NCBI GenBank assembly: GCA_963793465.1
Contig: CAWCAJ010000007.1
Coordinates: forward strand, 124,001-188,000
Source of the DNA: CAJQPP01 sp963793465
GTDB lineage: Bacteria; Planctomycetota; Planctomycetia; Pirellulales; Pirellulaceae
DNA: 64,000 nt
Reading direction: 5' to 3'
Of this stretch, positions 10,062 to 19,016 are shown in pieces. The notes under the pieces are model-generated. The model saw only the letters and a program-made list of their open reading frames with translations. It had not been told where the DNA came from and did not search any database. The position numbers and the translations under genes are program-made. Positions within the stretch are counted from its first letter, which is position 1; every line of letters begins with the position of its first letter.

Positions 10062-11486
10062 GTGAAACCGATTGTGACCACCTTGTCGATGGCCTTGATC
10101 GCCCTGGCAACCAGCGCCGCCGCCTGGTACTACTACCCGCGGCTGGAAACCCGGGAAGAGGCGGCACGCACACAATTGCTGACCGAGGACCAGATCTTTG
10201 AACCGAGGGATGTGCGGCAGGTGCGAATCGAACAGTTTGACCGCAGCAACAACAGCCCGGCAGAATTTGAATTCCACTTCGACAGCGGCAGTTGGGTGAT
10301 CCCGGATCACGGCAATTATCCCGCCAACAATACGGAACGCGTGGCGGCTGCGGTCAATTGTCTGCGGGACAAGGAAGTCCTGGAAGTTGTCTCCGACAAC
10401 AAGAATGATCACGAGGAATACGGCGTCCTGGAAATGTCGGAACTGGGGAACACCGGTCTGGGTGCCGGCACGGTCATCGCCTTTGAAGGTCGCAATCAGA
10501 AACGTCTGGGGAAATTGATCGTCGGGACCTCGCCGGAGGACAAGCCAAACCAGCGGTACGTGCGGTTGGCGGGACAACCGCAAATCTACATCGTGGAATT
10601 TGATCCCAGTGTGTTGACCACCGATTTTTCGGATTGGGTGGACGGACGTCTGATTCGCGTCGGCAGTGATGAAATTGGATTGCCCGAACTGATCAAGCAC
10701 ATTGATGTGGATCTCTACTACCGGGATCAGGACGGTCAACGCAAGAACAACTACCGGGCCAGAATCCGTTTGACCGCCGACAACCGATGGGTCTACGACT
10801 TGTGGCAGCCCGACGATCAGAAAAATATTCCTGAACAGCCAACCCTGATCGATCAGGACGTTAATCGGACCACCCTGGGTGGATTCGTTCAACAACTCAT
10901 GCAATTCCAGATTCGAGACGTGACACGGAAACAGGAGCCCGCTGCGCTGGACCTGGCCAGCCCCAACGAATCCCAACCGGACAGCCACTTCAGTTCCTTG
11001 GGGAGCCGTGGCTTTTACCATCAGGGATTCCAGAAAGGGCAACACGATTTTGATTCTGCCGCTGGTGAAATCACGGTGGCCTTTCGGTTTGGCATGGAAA
11101 CCAAACTTTATTTGGGATCGATGGCCGGGTTGGCCGTGACGGGAGGCGGGAAGATCAATCGCTATCTGATGTTGACGGCCAATGTGGATCCCGCCCTGCT
11201 TCCCGAACCGGAAAACCCCGAAGACGCACTGGAAGGCTCTGCTGGCGACGAGCCCAACGAGGGTGCGGAAACCGGGGACTCGGGTGCCCAGGACCCCGGT
11301 GATCTGGAGGAACGGCAAAGACAATACCAGGCAGCGGTCAAACGCCGCACCGACCTGCTGGAGTTGGCCGAGCGTGAATCCCGCTCCTTCAATCAGGTGC
11401 ACGCGGACTGGATTTATGTGATTCCCGATGAAGCCATCAACCGGTTGTTCCCGCCTGCGGACGCCTGGAAAAACCCGGCCCCCTGA
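10062..11486 (+). CDS. DUF4340 domain-containing protein
   Basis: 474 residues from a GTG start at 10062, 64 bases after the permease fusion. One N-terminal membrane helix or uncleaved signal lies at residues about 3-25, and the rest is predicted outside the membrane. The pattern of regularly spaced beta segments (VRQVRIEQFDR, GSWVIPDHGNYPANN, RLGKLIVG, RYVRLAGQPQIYIVE) matches my memory of DUF4340, a family commonly found beside GldG-type ABC genes. A low-complexity acidic stretch precedes the helical C-terminus. It probably works with the two genes upstream as the periplasmic part of the same exporter; no biochemical role is known to me. Confidence 0.75.
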   Translation: MKPIVTTLSMALIALATSAAAWYYYPRLETREEAARTQLLTEDQIFEPRDVRQVRIEQFDRSNNSPAEFEFHFDSGSWVIPDHGNYPANNTERVAAAVNCLRDKEVLEVVSDNKNDHEEYGVLEMSELGNTGLGAGTVIAFEGRNQKRLGKLIVGTSPEDKPNQRYVRLAGQPQIYIVEFDPSVLTTDFSDWVDGRLIRVGSDEIGLPELIKHIDVDLYYRDQDGQRKNNYRARIRLTADNRWVYDLWQPDDQKNIPEQPTLIDQDVNRTTLGGFVQQLMQFQIRDVTRKQEPAALDLASPNESQPDSHFSSLGSRGFYHQGFQKGQHDFDSAAGEITVAFRFGMETKLYLGSMAGLAVTGGGKINRYLMLTANVDPALLPEPENPEDALEGSAGDEPNEGAETGDSGAQDPGDLEERQRQYQAAVKRRTDLLELAERESRSFNQVHADWIYVIPDEAINRLFPPADAWKNPAP

Positions 11487-11555
11487 CAGAAGTCGCGGGA
11501 CGGATCGCAAACCGGATGCCCTGCGATCTCGCACGGCAACCATCCCCACCCAATC

Positions 11556-11711
11556 GTGGGGAATGGGACAGGGGATGATTTTGGTACGGAACAGAATGTA
11601 GCCGTCCTTTACGAGGGTGGATTGGTGGAATACAGTCGCCGCGAACAAATACAACGGATGTTTGATTCCCGTGAATACTATCCGTTGGCCGCCGCATTCG
11701 AGGACCGCTAA
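11556..11711 (+). CDS. Possible small protein (51 aa), uncertain
   Basis: A GTG-initiated frame ends at TAA 11709-11711 and encodes a charged, protein-like sequence (LYEGGLVEYSRREQIQRMF, ending AAAFEDR). It lies in the gap between the DUF4340 gene and astB, in the same frame as the DUF4340 gene after its stop. There is no clear ribosome binding site. It could instead be a decayed 3' extension or chance. Confidence 0.25.
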   Translation: MGNGTGDDFGTEQNVAVLYEGGLVEYSRREQIQRMFDSREYYPLAAAFEDR

Positions 11712-11741
11712 TATCCGCAATCCACGGGACCAGGCAAACTG

Positions 11742-13088
11742 ATGACATTCCAGGAAGTCAATTTTGATGGGATCGTGGGTCCCACCCATAACTACGCCGG
11801 GCTATCGTTTGGCAACCTGGCTTCTACCAGGCACCGTCAACAGGTTTCCAGTCCTCGGCAAGCAGCCCTACAAGGCTTGCGGAAGATGAAATTTGTCTCA
11901 GACCTGGGAATTCCCCAGGCGGTCTTACCCCCCTTGCGTCGACCTTATCTGGGCCTGTTGCGTCAGTTGGGGTTTCAGGGGGATGGGCCGGCCATGCTGG
12001 AAGCCGCCTGGCGTGCCAATCCCGTCTGGGTGGCTGCCAGTTACAGTGCCTCCAGCATGTGGGCCGCCAATGCGGCCACGGTTTCACCCTCGCCAGATTC
12101 TGCGGATGGCAAACTGCATTTGACACCCGCCAACCTGATGAGTGGCCTGCATCGTTCCCTGGAGGCGACGGACACGACAGCGGTCCTGCGGTCGATTTTC
12201 GCGGACACTCAGCACTTCGTGGTGCACGCTCCCCTGCCCTGCACGCCCGCATTGTCGGATGAAGGGGCCGCCAACCATACCCGTCTCTGTCGCGAACATG
12301 CGGACATCGGCGTCCAGGTGTTCGTTTATGGTCGCAACGCCTGGGACGCCCCCGAATCGGCGCCCCGTCGATTCCCGGCCCGGCAGACGGCGGAAGCCAG
12401 TCAGGCCATTGCCCGGTTACATCGTCTGGATCCCGCCCGCACGCTGTTCCTGCAGCAGGCTCCCCAGGCGATTGATCAGGGTGTGTTTCACAACGATGTG
12501 ATTGCCGTTGGCAATCGAAACTACCTGATGTTTCACGAGCAGGCGTTTGTCGACAGTGATCGCATGCTGCAGCGGTTGCGGGCTACGATCGCGGAACAAT
12601 GCGGGTGGCCTCTGATCACCACCTGTTTTTCCGCGGAGGAACTACCGTTGGCGGATGCTGTGAACAGTTACCTTTTCAACAGCCAGCTGTTATCTCGACC
12701 GGCCGGGGGGATGACGTTGCTTTGTCCCCAGGAGACGCGAAACATCGAGTCCTCCTACGTCTGCACGCAACGAATTCTGGACGAGGACAATCCTGTGGAC
12801 CGGGTCGAGTTTCTGGACTTGCGGCAAAGCATGAATAACGGCGGAGGGCCGGCCTGCCTGCGGTTGCGGGTGGTTATGTCCATGGAACAGCTGCAGCACA
12901 TGCACCCAGGTGTACGATTCGATCATTCACTTTATGAGCAACTGACGGCTTGGGTAAACAGGCACTATCGGGAAGAGCTGGCGGCTGATGATTTGCGTGA
13001 CCCGCATTTGATCCAGGAAGTGGATGCGGCATTTTGCGAACTGCAATCGATTCTGGACCTGCCGGGCGCGGTGTTTGGATTCCAGTAA
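11742..13088 (+). CDS. astB: N-succinylarginine dihydrolase
   Basis: 448 residues, the usual length for AstB. The enzyme hydrolyses N2-succinylarginine to succinylornithine, CO2 and ammonia in the arginine succinyltransferase (AST) pathway. The N-terminal NFDGIVGPTHNYAGLSFGN is highly characteristic. Catalytic-site motifs are visible: DEGAANHTRL (Glu region), FHNDVIAVGN (His) and NGGGPACLRLRV (Cys). No other AST gene (astA, astC, astD, astE) lies in the window, so the substrate source is unclear. The start is ATG 11742 and the neighbours appear unrelated. Confidence 0.93.
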   Translation: MTFQEVNFDGIVGPTHNYAGLSFGNLASTRHRQQVSSPRQAALQGLRKMKFVSDLGIPQAVLPPLRRPYLGLLRQLGFQGDGPAMLEAAWRANPVWVAASYSASSMWAANAATVSPSPDSADGKLHLTPANLMSGLHRSLEATDTTAVLRSIFADTQHFVVHAPLPCTPALSDEGAANHTRLCREHADIGVQVFVYGRNAWDAPESAPRRFPARQTAEASQAIARLHRLDPARTLFLQQAPQAIDQGVFHNDVIAVGNRNYLMFHEQAFVDSDRMLQRLRATIAEQCGWPLITTCFSAEELPLADAVNSYLFNSQLLSRPAGGMTLLCPQETRNIESSYVCTQRILDEDNPVDRVEFLDLRQSMNNGGGPACLRLRVVMSMEQLQHMHPGVRFDHSLYEQLTAWVNRHYREELAADDLRDPHLIQEVDAAFCELQSILDLPGAVFGFQ

Positions 13089-13273
13089 AAGGGATCAGCG
13101 AGACGCTGTCGGTTCTGGCAGCCAGGTTCCCTTTGAGGACTGAGGAAAGCCTGCCGCGTCATCAAAAAATTTTGTTTTTCGCTGATGCGTCTGGACGATA
13201 ACATAAGTCGCACGGACGAACTGCACCTTCATGGAGGTCGTTGTTTCCCCTCACCCCCCCGAGGACTTGTGCT
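13089..13273. other. Intergenic region upstream of the small membrane peptide
   Basis: 185 bases between astB and the 29-residue peptide. I see no gene, tRNA or clear terminator. With the peptide it makes up most of the 353-bp gap before the M50 protease. Confidence 0.5.
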
Positions 13274-13363
13274 ATGTCATGCGACTCTATGCACTCAATG
13301 CTATTGTTGGCGTTTGTTACGATCTGGGCCTTGATTGGTCAATTCAGTTTTATCAAGCACTGA
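13274..13363 (+). CDS. Predicted 29-residue single-helix membrane peptide
   Basis: ATG 13274 to TGA 13361-13363. The peptide starts MSCDSMHSM, has a hydrophobic core LLLAFVTIWALIG, and ends QFSFIKH, a typical size for a small transmembrane peptide. A strong Shine-Dalgarno sequence (GAGGA, 13261-13265) sits eight bases before the start, which is uncommon near random short ORFs. It precedes the M50 membrane protease gene by 78 bases on the same strand. Function unknown; a regulator or partner of a membrane protein is only a guess. Confidence 0.5.
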   Translation: MSCDSMHSMLLLAFVTIWALIGQFSFIKH

Positions 13364-13441
13364 CGCGATTCTCGACGGCTCTTCAGTGATACACGACTGC
13401 CACCATAGCCCAACAAATGGTGGTTGTGTTATCCTGAACCC

Positions 13442-14506
13442 ATGCAAAAAACGGTAACAACTTTTGGCGAATGCGAAAGGACCGGCGAGTGGTCGGTTTT
13501 GCGTTCGGCCGGCGCTGCGGGACCGGACGAGACCTCTGGGTCTCGATCCGGTGACTTGCGTCAGCCACGGTACGCTTCCCGCGTTCGCCGCCGAAAGTTG
13601 GTTCCCGCCATTCTTTTTCTGCTGACCTGCCTGTCCACGTTTTGGGTCGGGATCACAGATTGGCAACCGCTGTATGAATTGCAAAACCTGTTTGTAACCG
13701 GTCCCGGCCTGTTGGGGTTCGATATGGACCTGATGGTCTTGCGTCGTTTGATCGTACGCAACTGGCAACAGGGACTGATCTATATGGCCTGCGTGTTGCT
13801 GATCCTGTTGGTGCACGAAATGGGCCATTTTGTGGCAACCCTGATTTACCGGATTCCGGCCACCGTTCCCATTTTCCTGCCGTTTCCTTTCAACCCCATC
13901 GGTACCCTGGGTGCGGTGATCGGTATGGCCGGAATGCATGCTGACCGACGCCAGATCTTCGACATCGGTATTGCCGGACCACTGGCCGGACTGGTGGTCG
14001 CCGTGCCCCTGGCCTACATCGGGATCCAGAATCTGGATTTGATGCAGCCGCCCGGCGGTCAGTTGGCTTTCGAATGCCCCCTGTTCTTCAAATGGATGTT
14101 GATGGCCTTGCAGGTTCCCGGATACGAGCAGGCCCTGCAAAAGGGAGTTTGGTTAAGCCAGTTGAACCCCTACTTTGCCGCAGCCTGGGTCGGCTTTGTC
14201 GTCACCGGTTTGAACATGGTGCCGATTGGCCAACTGGATGGCGGGCATATCACCCATGCCCTGTTTGGCGAGAAGGCCCACGCGGTGGCCAAAGGGATTA
14301 TCGTCCTGGCGATCGCCTTCATGGTCTATCGAGGGATCCCTCACCTGTTGATCATGGTGTTGTTGCTGTTGGTCATTGGAACTGAACACCCGCCGACACG
14401 GGATGATTCGGTCAAATTGGGTGCGTTTCGGGTGGTCCTGGGTCTGCTGTCGTTATCCATTCCGATTCTCTGCTTTCCACCCAATATTTTTCACATCGAA
14501 TTTTGA
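13442..14506 (+). CDS. Site-2-protease-type M50 membrane metalloprotease
   Basis: 354 residues from ATG 13442. It is a multi-pass membrane zinc protease; the family cuts transmembrane segments, often of anti-sigma factors. The zinc motif HEMGH is at residues 125-129 in a hydrophobic segment, and the third-ligand motif LDGGH is at 265-269. The loop AGMHADRRQIFDIGIAGPLAG is typical of the planctomycete/cyanobacterial subfamily. There is no PDZ domain. The first 45 residues are polar and cytoplasmic. The substrate is unknown; the anti-sigma-like protein at the left end of the window is a possible but unsupported candidate. Confidence 0.88.
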   Translation: MQKTVTTFGECERTGEWSVLRSAGAAGPDETSGSRSGDLRQPRYASRVRRRKLVPAILFLLTCLSTFWVGITDWQPLYELQNLFVTGPGLLGFDMDLMVLRRLIVRNWQQGLIYMACVLLILLVHEMGHFVATLIYRIPATVPIFLPFPFNPIGTLGAVIGMAGMHADRRQIFDIGIAGPLAGLVVAVPLAYIGIQNLDLMQPPGGQLAFECPLFFKWMLMALQVPGYEQALQKGVWLSQLNPYFAAAWVGFVVTGLNMVPIGQLDGGHITHALFGEKAHAVAKGIIVLAIAFMVYRGIPHLLIMVLLLLVIGTEHPPTRDDSVKLGAFRVVLGLLSLSIPILCFPPNIFHIEF

Positions 14507-14738
14507 CGGTTGGGCGGGCGGCAGGCTCCTGCGGTGGCAACGCGTCGTCCGTCCCCTCAGCGATGAAGTCGGCTCACCTTCGCTGCAGCGCGGCGTGAAT
14601 CTGCGTAATCTGCGAACGGAATTCGGCTGCTTCCCCGGAAAATTGGGAGTTCTGATTGAGCAACGCTTGACGGGAACGCTCTGTCAACGAAATTATCTGG
14701 GTCGGGAATCATCTACAGTCGTCAGCGCGGAGAGGGGA

Positions 14739-15737
14739 ATGTCCAGACCGGTAACACTTTTCACAGGCCAATGGGCCGATTTGCCAATTGTGGACATGGC
14801 CCGCAAGACCAGCGAATTTGGCTACGACGGTATCGAACTGGCCTGTTGGGGCGATCATTTCGAGGTGCCCAGGGCAATCCAGGAACAGGGCTATTGCCAG
14901 GGTCTGCGGGACTTGCTGCAGAGTCATGACCTGCAGTGTTACGCGATTTCCACGCACCTTGTGGGACAGGCGGTCTGCGATCCCATTGACGTGCGGCACC
15001 AGGCGATCCTGCCGGATTACGTATGGGGGGACGGCAACCCTGCGGGCGTCAATCAACGGGCGGCCGAGGAGGTCAAGCTGACGGCCCGAGCTGCCCAAAA
15101 GATTGGCGTCGAGGTGGTCAATGGCTTTACCGGGTCGGCCATCTGGCACCTGAACTATTCCTTTCCCCCGGTACCTCCGTCCATGATTGATGATGGCTTC
15201 CGCCAATTTGCGGATCGTTGGAACCCGATCCTGGACGTGTTTGCCGAATGCGGGGTGCGATTTGCCCTGGAGGTCCATCCCACGGAAATTGCCTTCGACA
15301 TTTACACGGCCCAGCGGGCCCTGGACGCCTTGAATCACCGACCCGAATTTGGCTTCAATTTTGATCCCAGTCATTTGCATTGGCAGGGGGTCGATCCCGT
15401 CGAATTCATTCGAGCCTTTCCGGATCGTATCTACCACGTGCATATCAAAGATGCGATGACCACGCTGGATGGCAGATCCGGAATTCTGGCAAGCCATTTG
15501 AATTTTGGCGATCCGCGTCGCGGGTGGGATTTCCGCTCGCCGGGTCGGGGCGGCGTGAATTTCGAGGAGATCATCCGGGCCCTGAATGTGATCGATTACC
15601 GGGGGCCTTTGTCGGTGGAATGGGAGGATTGCGGCATGCAAAGAGATTTTGGTGCCCGCGAAGCCTGCGAATTTGTCCGGCAGGTTGACTTTGCCCCCAG
15701 TAACGTGGCCTTTGATGCGGCTTTCGAGAAAAGTTAA
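14739..15737 (+). CDS. Sugar phosphate isomerase/epimerase-like TIM-barrel protein
   Basis: 332 residues from ATG 14739, chosen for the AGAGGGGA site just before it and because sequence upstream in the frame is not protein-like. It belongs to the xylose isomerase-like TIM-barrel family (AP endonuclease family 2 fold), whose members isomerise sugars or act in inositol catabolism. Metal-binding motifs are visible: LEVHPTE, FDPSHLHWQG, YHVHIKDA and a late VEWED. The opening LFTGQWADLPIVDMA is typical of the family. The substrate cannot be told. The 232-bp gap before it holds no gene. Confidence 0.85.
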   Translation: MSRPVTLFTGQWADLPIVDMARKTSEFGYDGIELACWGDHFEVPRAIQEQGYCQGLRDLLQSHDLQCYAISTHLVGQAVCDPIDVRHQAILPDYVWGDGNPAGVNQRAAEEVKLTARAAQKIGVEVVNGFTGSAIWHLNYSFPPVPPSMIDDGFRQFADRWNPILDVFAECGVRFALEVHPTEIAFDIYTAQRALDALNHRPEFGFNFDPSHLHWQGVDPVEFIRAFPDRIYHVHIKDAMTTLDGRSGILASHLNFGDPRRGWDFRSPGRGGVNFEEIIRALNVIDYRGPLSVEWEDCGMQRDFGAREACEFVRQVDFAPSNVAFDAAFEKS

Positions 15738-15948
15738 GGCCATGGCACGATTTGTTTTTGGGTAAGGGACCGGAAGTCAATGGTGCGAAATGCTCCCCTG
15801 GCCGGTCCGGCCAACTCCCGTTCCCTGAAAGCCTCCAGTTCTTCGTTGCAATCCTCTTGTTTGGTCGCAATTGACTTGTTCGTTGCCCTTGCAGGAGGGC
15901 GGGGAAACGCCGTCATCCTTTTCGCACACCTCGCACAAGGTCCGTTCC

Positions 15949-16740
15949 ATGCCTGACCATCTGCAGATTCGCAAAGACCTGCCCGCCGGCACGATCATTA
16001 TCAAACGACCCAGTCACTGCAATGCGTTGACACCCAGAGGCATTCAGGAGCTGCAAACGGCCTTCCAGGATTTGCATGGTGAAAAGCAGGTCCGCGGCGT
16101 GATCCTTACGGGCAGCGGTGATTGTTTCTGCGCCGGGACGGATCTGGTTCACCTGCACGAACAGATGCAATGCCCTGATCCCGAGTCCTTTTGGCAGGAG
16201 GAAGTACCGGATCTGTTGGCCCTGCTGGAAACCATCCTGCGGTTCCCGAAACCGGTGGTGGCCGCTGTGCACGGGCCCGCACGGGGCACTGGTTTGGCAC
16301 TCATGCTGGCCTGCGATTACATTGTCGCCACCCCCACCAGCAGTTTCGGTTTGCCAGAGGTGCAACTGGGTTTGATGCCCGGTTTCGCGGCACCCTTGCT
16401 GGCGCGACGCTGTCGTGCCGGGTTTGCCAATCGATTGATCCTGACAGGAGGCAGCATCGATGTGGCCACGGCTCGCCAGGAAGCCCTGGTGGACGAAGTG
16501 GTGGCTGCCGATCAGGTTTGGGCTCGCGCCCGGCAGTTGGTGAGCGAGTTGATGGCGGCGGCGCCGACTTCGCTGCAGTTGGCCCGGCAATTACTTAATG
16601 AGACCATGGGTGAAACCCTCTTCACTCAACTGTCCATCGGAGCCGCCAATACGGCGGCCGCGCGATCCACGGAGGATGCCCGTCGGGGCGTGGCCTCGTT
16701 TGTGAATAAGTCCAGTATTTCCTGGCAGGACCCCGTTTGA
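15949..16740 (+). CDS. Enoyl-CoA hydratase/isomerase family protein
   Basis: 263 residues from ATG 15949. It has the crotonase fold. The first oxyanion-hole motif SGDCFCAGTDL is at residues about 56-66, and the second region HGPARGTGLALMLACDYIVA matches the family, as does FGLPEVQLGLMPG. The Glu of the PEVQLGLMPG loop is present. It may hydrate an enoyl-CoA or be a 2-hydroxycyclohexadienoyl or methylglutaconyl-type variant; no pathway neighbours help decide. It stands alone, with 211 bases before and 588 after. Confidence 0.85.
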   Translation: MPDHLQIRKDLPAGTIIIKRPSHCNALTPRGIQELQTAFQDLHGEKQVRGVILTGSGDCFCAGTDLVHLHEQMQCPDPESFWQEEVPDLLALLETILRFPKPVVAAVHGPARGTGLALMLACDYIVATPTSSFGLPEVQLGLMPGFAAPLLARRCRAGFANRLILTGGSIDVATARQEALVDEVVAADQVWARARQLVSELMAAAPTSLQLARQLLNETMGETLFTQLSIGAANTAAARSTEDARRGVASFVNKSSISWQDPV

Positions 16741-17328
16741 ATGGGGGGCGGAAGTCCAGCCACCCCGCAACCATCGCTTCCCACCAGGAACGTCCCCCTT
16801 CCCCAAACCCTTCCCCAATCGTTCCAATATCCCAATAAAAGGGACCAATTCCTGTATTTCTCAGATTTGCCATTGGCGGGTCGGGCCTCAAGTTGTAGGA
16901 TTGCCGACGTCGAGGGAATTAGTATGCGCCTCGAATCGGTCGGAATAAATTAGAAACGCTGGCTAATTAGCCTGGCGTATCCCGACCGCGGGAAAAAGTA
17001 TCAGGTTGGAATCCTGGTTTCCCGCTGGCGAGCCATTTTCGCCCTGCCGCCAACTACCGGTTTGTAGACCGCTCTGGAAAGCTGCTCGTCCCCGTGACGA
17101 ATTGATTCCGTTTTTTTCTTGTTGGCCGGAATCCAGTCGAAAGGCACTCACCCCCGTTTCTCAGGAAATGGAACGATTGTCATGTTTCGACGTCAAGTGC
17201 TGATCACCTGAGGCCATCGCGCGTCATGCCATGAAACGCGGTCGTTGCCAGATCAGGACCTGATTCCGCGAAATCATTGCCCCGAAGGCAATTGAGCCCC
17301 AAATCACTGAAAGAAAGAAACGCTGAAA
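16741..17328. other. 588-bp intergenic region, likely long leader of the helicase gene
   Basis: No coding region was found. It contains a perfect 12-bp palindrome GGCTAATTAGCC at 16961-16972, extended imperfectly on both sides to 16956-16978. The rest shows no clear structure. Cold-induced DEAD-box helicase genes in other bacteria have long leaders, so the downstream half may be transcribed; that is inference. Confidence 0.45.
16956..16978. repeat. Palindrome around GGCTAATTAGCC (possible operator)
   Basis: The 12-bp core at 16961-16972 is a perfect inverted repeat, flanked by ACGC on the left and GCGT on the right with a one-base offset. There is no T-run, so it is more like a dimeric regulator site than a terminator. 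The binding factor is unknown. Confidence 0.4.
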
Positions 17329-18594
17329 ATGACATTTGATTCCATGGAACTTCTGGTTCCTTTGCGCCGTGCTCTGGCCGAGCAGGCCTATCATCAACCG
17401 ACTCCGGTCCAGGCCAAAACGATTCCCGCCGCCTTGCAAGGCCGGGATATTCTGGGGTGCGCCGAAACGGGAACCGGCAAAACCGCCGCGTTCGCCTTGC
17501 CCACGCTGGATTTTCTGGGCCAGGAAGACATTCAACCGCGACCGGGTCATCCGGCGGTGCTGGTGTTGGCCCCCACCCGTGAACTGGCCATCCAGATTGG
17601 CGAGAGCTTTGCCACCTACGGCAAGCACCTTGCCCTGCGTCAGGCTTTGGTTTACGGCGGCGTCAACCAGAACAAGCAGGTGGCTGCCATGCGTCGCGGG
17701 GTCCATATCTTGATCGCCACTCCGGGGCGGTTGTTGGACCTGATCTGGCAGAAGCACGTGAGCCTGCGGGATGTGGAAGTGTTTATCCTTGACGAAGCCG
17801 ATCGGATGCTGGACATGGGTTTCTTGCCCGCATTGCGGAAGATCATCGCCGAGTTGCCTGCCGATAGACAGTCACTGTTCTTCTCGGCCACCATGCCACC
17901 TGCCATTCGGGCATTGTCGAAAGAACTTCTGCAGAACCCGGTGTCGGTGGACGTCAGTCCGCGTCAACCAACCGTCGCCAACATTCAACAACGGATCCTC
18001 ATGCTGGAACGTGCCAACAAGTGGCCGATGTTGCAGGATCTGCTGCAAGGCAATGACATTGAACGGGCCATTGTCTTCACACGAACCAAGCGAGCCGCCA
18101 ATCAATTGGCTCGCAAACTGGAACAGGCGGGTGTCTCGGCAGCCGCCATTCATGGTAACAAATCGCAATCCGCCCGCCAGAAAGCGCTGAAAGCCTTCCA
18201 GGACAATCAGGTTCGGTTGCTGGTCGCCACCGATGTTGCCTCACGCGGTATCGATATCGAAGGCGTGACTCATGTCATCAACTTCGATATCCCGGTCGAT
18301 CCGGAAAGTTACGTGCATCGAATCGGTCGCACCGGTCGCGCAGGAGCCACAGGCATTGCCATCACCTTTTGTACGTCCGAAGATCGTTCCATTCTGCGTG
18401 ACATTGAACAGCTGATTCGCATCCAGCTGGATCTGGAGTATCCGTTTGGCAAGCCAAACAGTCGATCCACGGGGAATTCGCCCCGTAATACGGCGGCTAA
18501 CCCACGACGGTCTCAGCGTCCCCGGCGATCGAGCCACGGGCGACCCAGCCAGCAACGACGTACACGCAAATCCAGCCTGCCAGCTGCCGTTTGA
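17329..18594 (+). CDS. DEAD-box ATP-dependent RNA helicase, RhlE-like
   Basis: 421 residues. It unwinds RNA duplexes in ribosome assembly or decay. The Q-motif PTPVQAKTIP lies near residue 26, motif I AETGTGKT at 45-52, PTRELAIQ near 83, DEADRMLDMGF from 155, SAT near 187, and motif VI HRIGRTGRAG near 327. The C-terminus is arginine- and serine-rich, as in RhlE. A cold-shock protein gene lies downstream on the same strand, with one small basic protein gene between them, which fits a cold or RNA-structure theme. Confidence 0.92.
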   Translation: MTFDSMELLVPLRRALAEQAYHQPTPVQAKTIPAALQGRDILGCAETGTGKTAAFALPTLDFLGQEDIQPRPGHPAVLVLAPTRELAIQIGESFATYGKHLALRQALVYGGVNQNKQVAAMRRGVHILIATPGRLLDLIWQKHVSLRDVEVFILDEADRMLDMGFLPALRKIIAELPADRQSLFFSATMPPAIRALSKELLQNPVSVDVSPRQPTVANIQQRILMLERANKWPMLQDLLQGNDIERAIVFTRTKRAANQLARKLEQAGVSAAAIHGNKSQSARQKALKAFQDNQVRLLVATDVASRGIDIEGVTHVINFDIPVDPESYVHRIGRTGRAGATGIAITFCTSEDRSILRDIEQLIRIQLDLEYPFGKPNSRSTGNSPRNTAANPRRSQRPRRSSHGRPSQQRRTRKSSLPAAV

Positions 18595-18643
18595 AGGCAC
18601 ACATGCGTAGCTAGCATGCCGGAACAAGAACACTTACGATACA

Positions 18644-18658
18644 GGGAGGTTCTCCATC
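18644..18658 (+). promoter_or_regulatory. Ribosome binding site that points to an AUC start codon
   Basis: GGGAGG at 18644-18649 is followed by six bases and then ATC at 18656-18658. No ATG, GTG or TTG lies at a suitable distance. The first ATG in the frame (18686) has no Shine-Dalgarno sequence and would remove ten residues that read like a family N-terminus. Confidence 0.6.
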
Positions 18659-18874
18659 GCCAAAAACCAAAATACCTTCGCCAAGATGCAACGCGAAAGG
18701 GAAAAGAAACGCAAAGCGGACGAGAAACGAATGCGACGTCTGGCCCGCAAGTCCATGGATTCACTGGATCCCGGGATGGACGAGTCGCCAGAAGAACTCG
18801 ATCAGGTAGATGACGATCAGGATACAAAGCAGGACGCAGACCAGGAAGCAACGGGATCCGGAGCGGTGGATTAA
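18656..18874 (+). CDS. Small basic protein (72 aa) with probable AUC start
   Basis: Read from ATC 18656 the protein begins (M)AKNQNTFAKMQREREKKRKADEK, a lysine/arginine-rich helix, followed by an acidic tail (ESPEELDQVDDDQDTKQDAD). From memory, small proteins beginning with KNQNTFAKRQRE-type sequence occur in several bacterial groups; I know no assigned function. A basic helix and an acidic tail suggest RNA or ribosome association. It lies between a DEAD-box helicase (62 bases upstream) and a cold-shock gene. If ATC is not used, the protein is 62 residues from ATG 18686. Confidence 0.65.
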   Translation: MAKNQNTFAKMQREREKKRKADEKRMRRLARKSMDSLDPGMDESPEELDQVDDDQDTKQDADQEATGSGAVD

Positions 18875-18958
18875 GCCGAGTCGGATTCCAATACCAGTCG
18901 AATCTGAGGATCCCTTCCCAGGCCCAGGCTGGTAACATTCAATGTGTGACTGTCACGA

Positions 18959-18977
18959 CTGCGAAACAGTTTTGCAG
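18959..18977 (+). promoter_or_regulatory. Hairpin in the cold-shock gene leader
   Basis: CTGCGAAA (18959-18966) pairs with TTTTGCAG (18970-18977) across a three-base loop, with one G-U pair. It lies 40 bases upstream of the cold-shock start codon, and a CTCGCGAG palindrome follows at once. It may affect translation or end the upstream transcript. Confidence 0.3.
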
Positions 18978-19016
18978 CTCGCGAGAGTCAAAAGTTTTTT
19001 AGGATTAGGTAGAAAA

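Noticed and set aside
9990..11789. 599-codon antisense open frame opposite the DUF4340 gene
   Set aside because: The plus-strand DUF4340 and astB frames have protein-like sequence and family features; the antisense frame has none.
13089..13273. tRNA or small RNA gene after astB
   Set aside because: No cloverleaf arms or CCA-type acceptor pairing could be drawn.
14376..14738. Extension of the first TIM-barrel isomerase upstream of 14739
   Set aside because: The sequence overlaps the M50 protease end and is not family-like; ATG 14739 has a good ribosome binding site.
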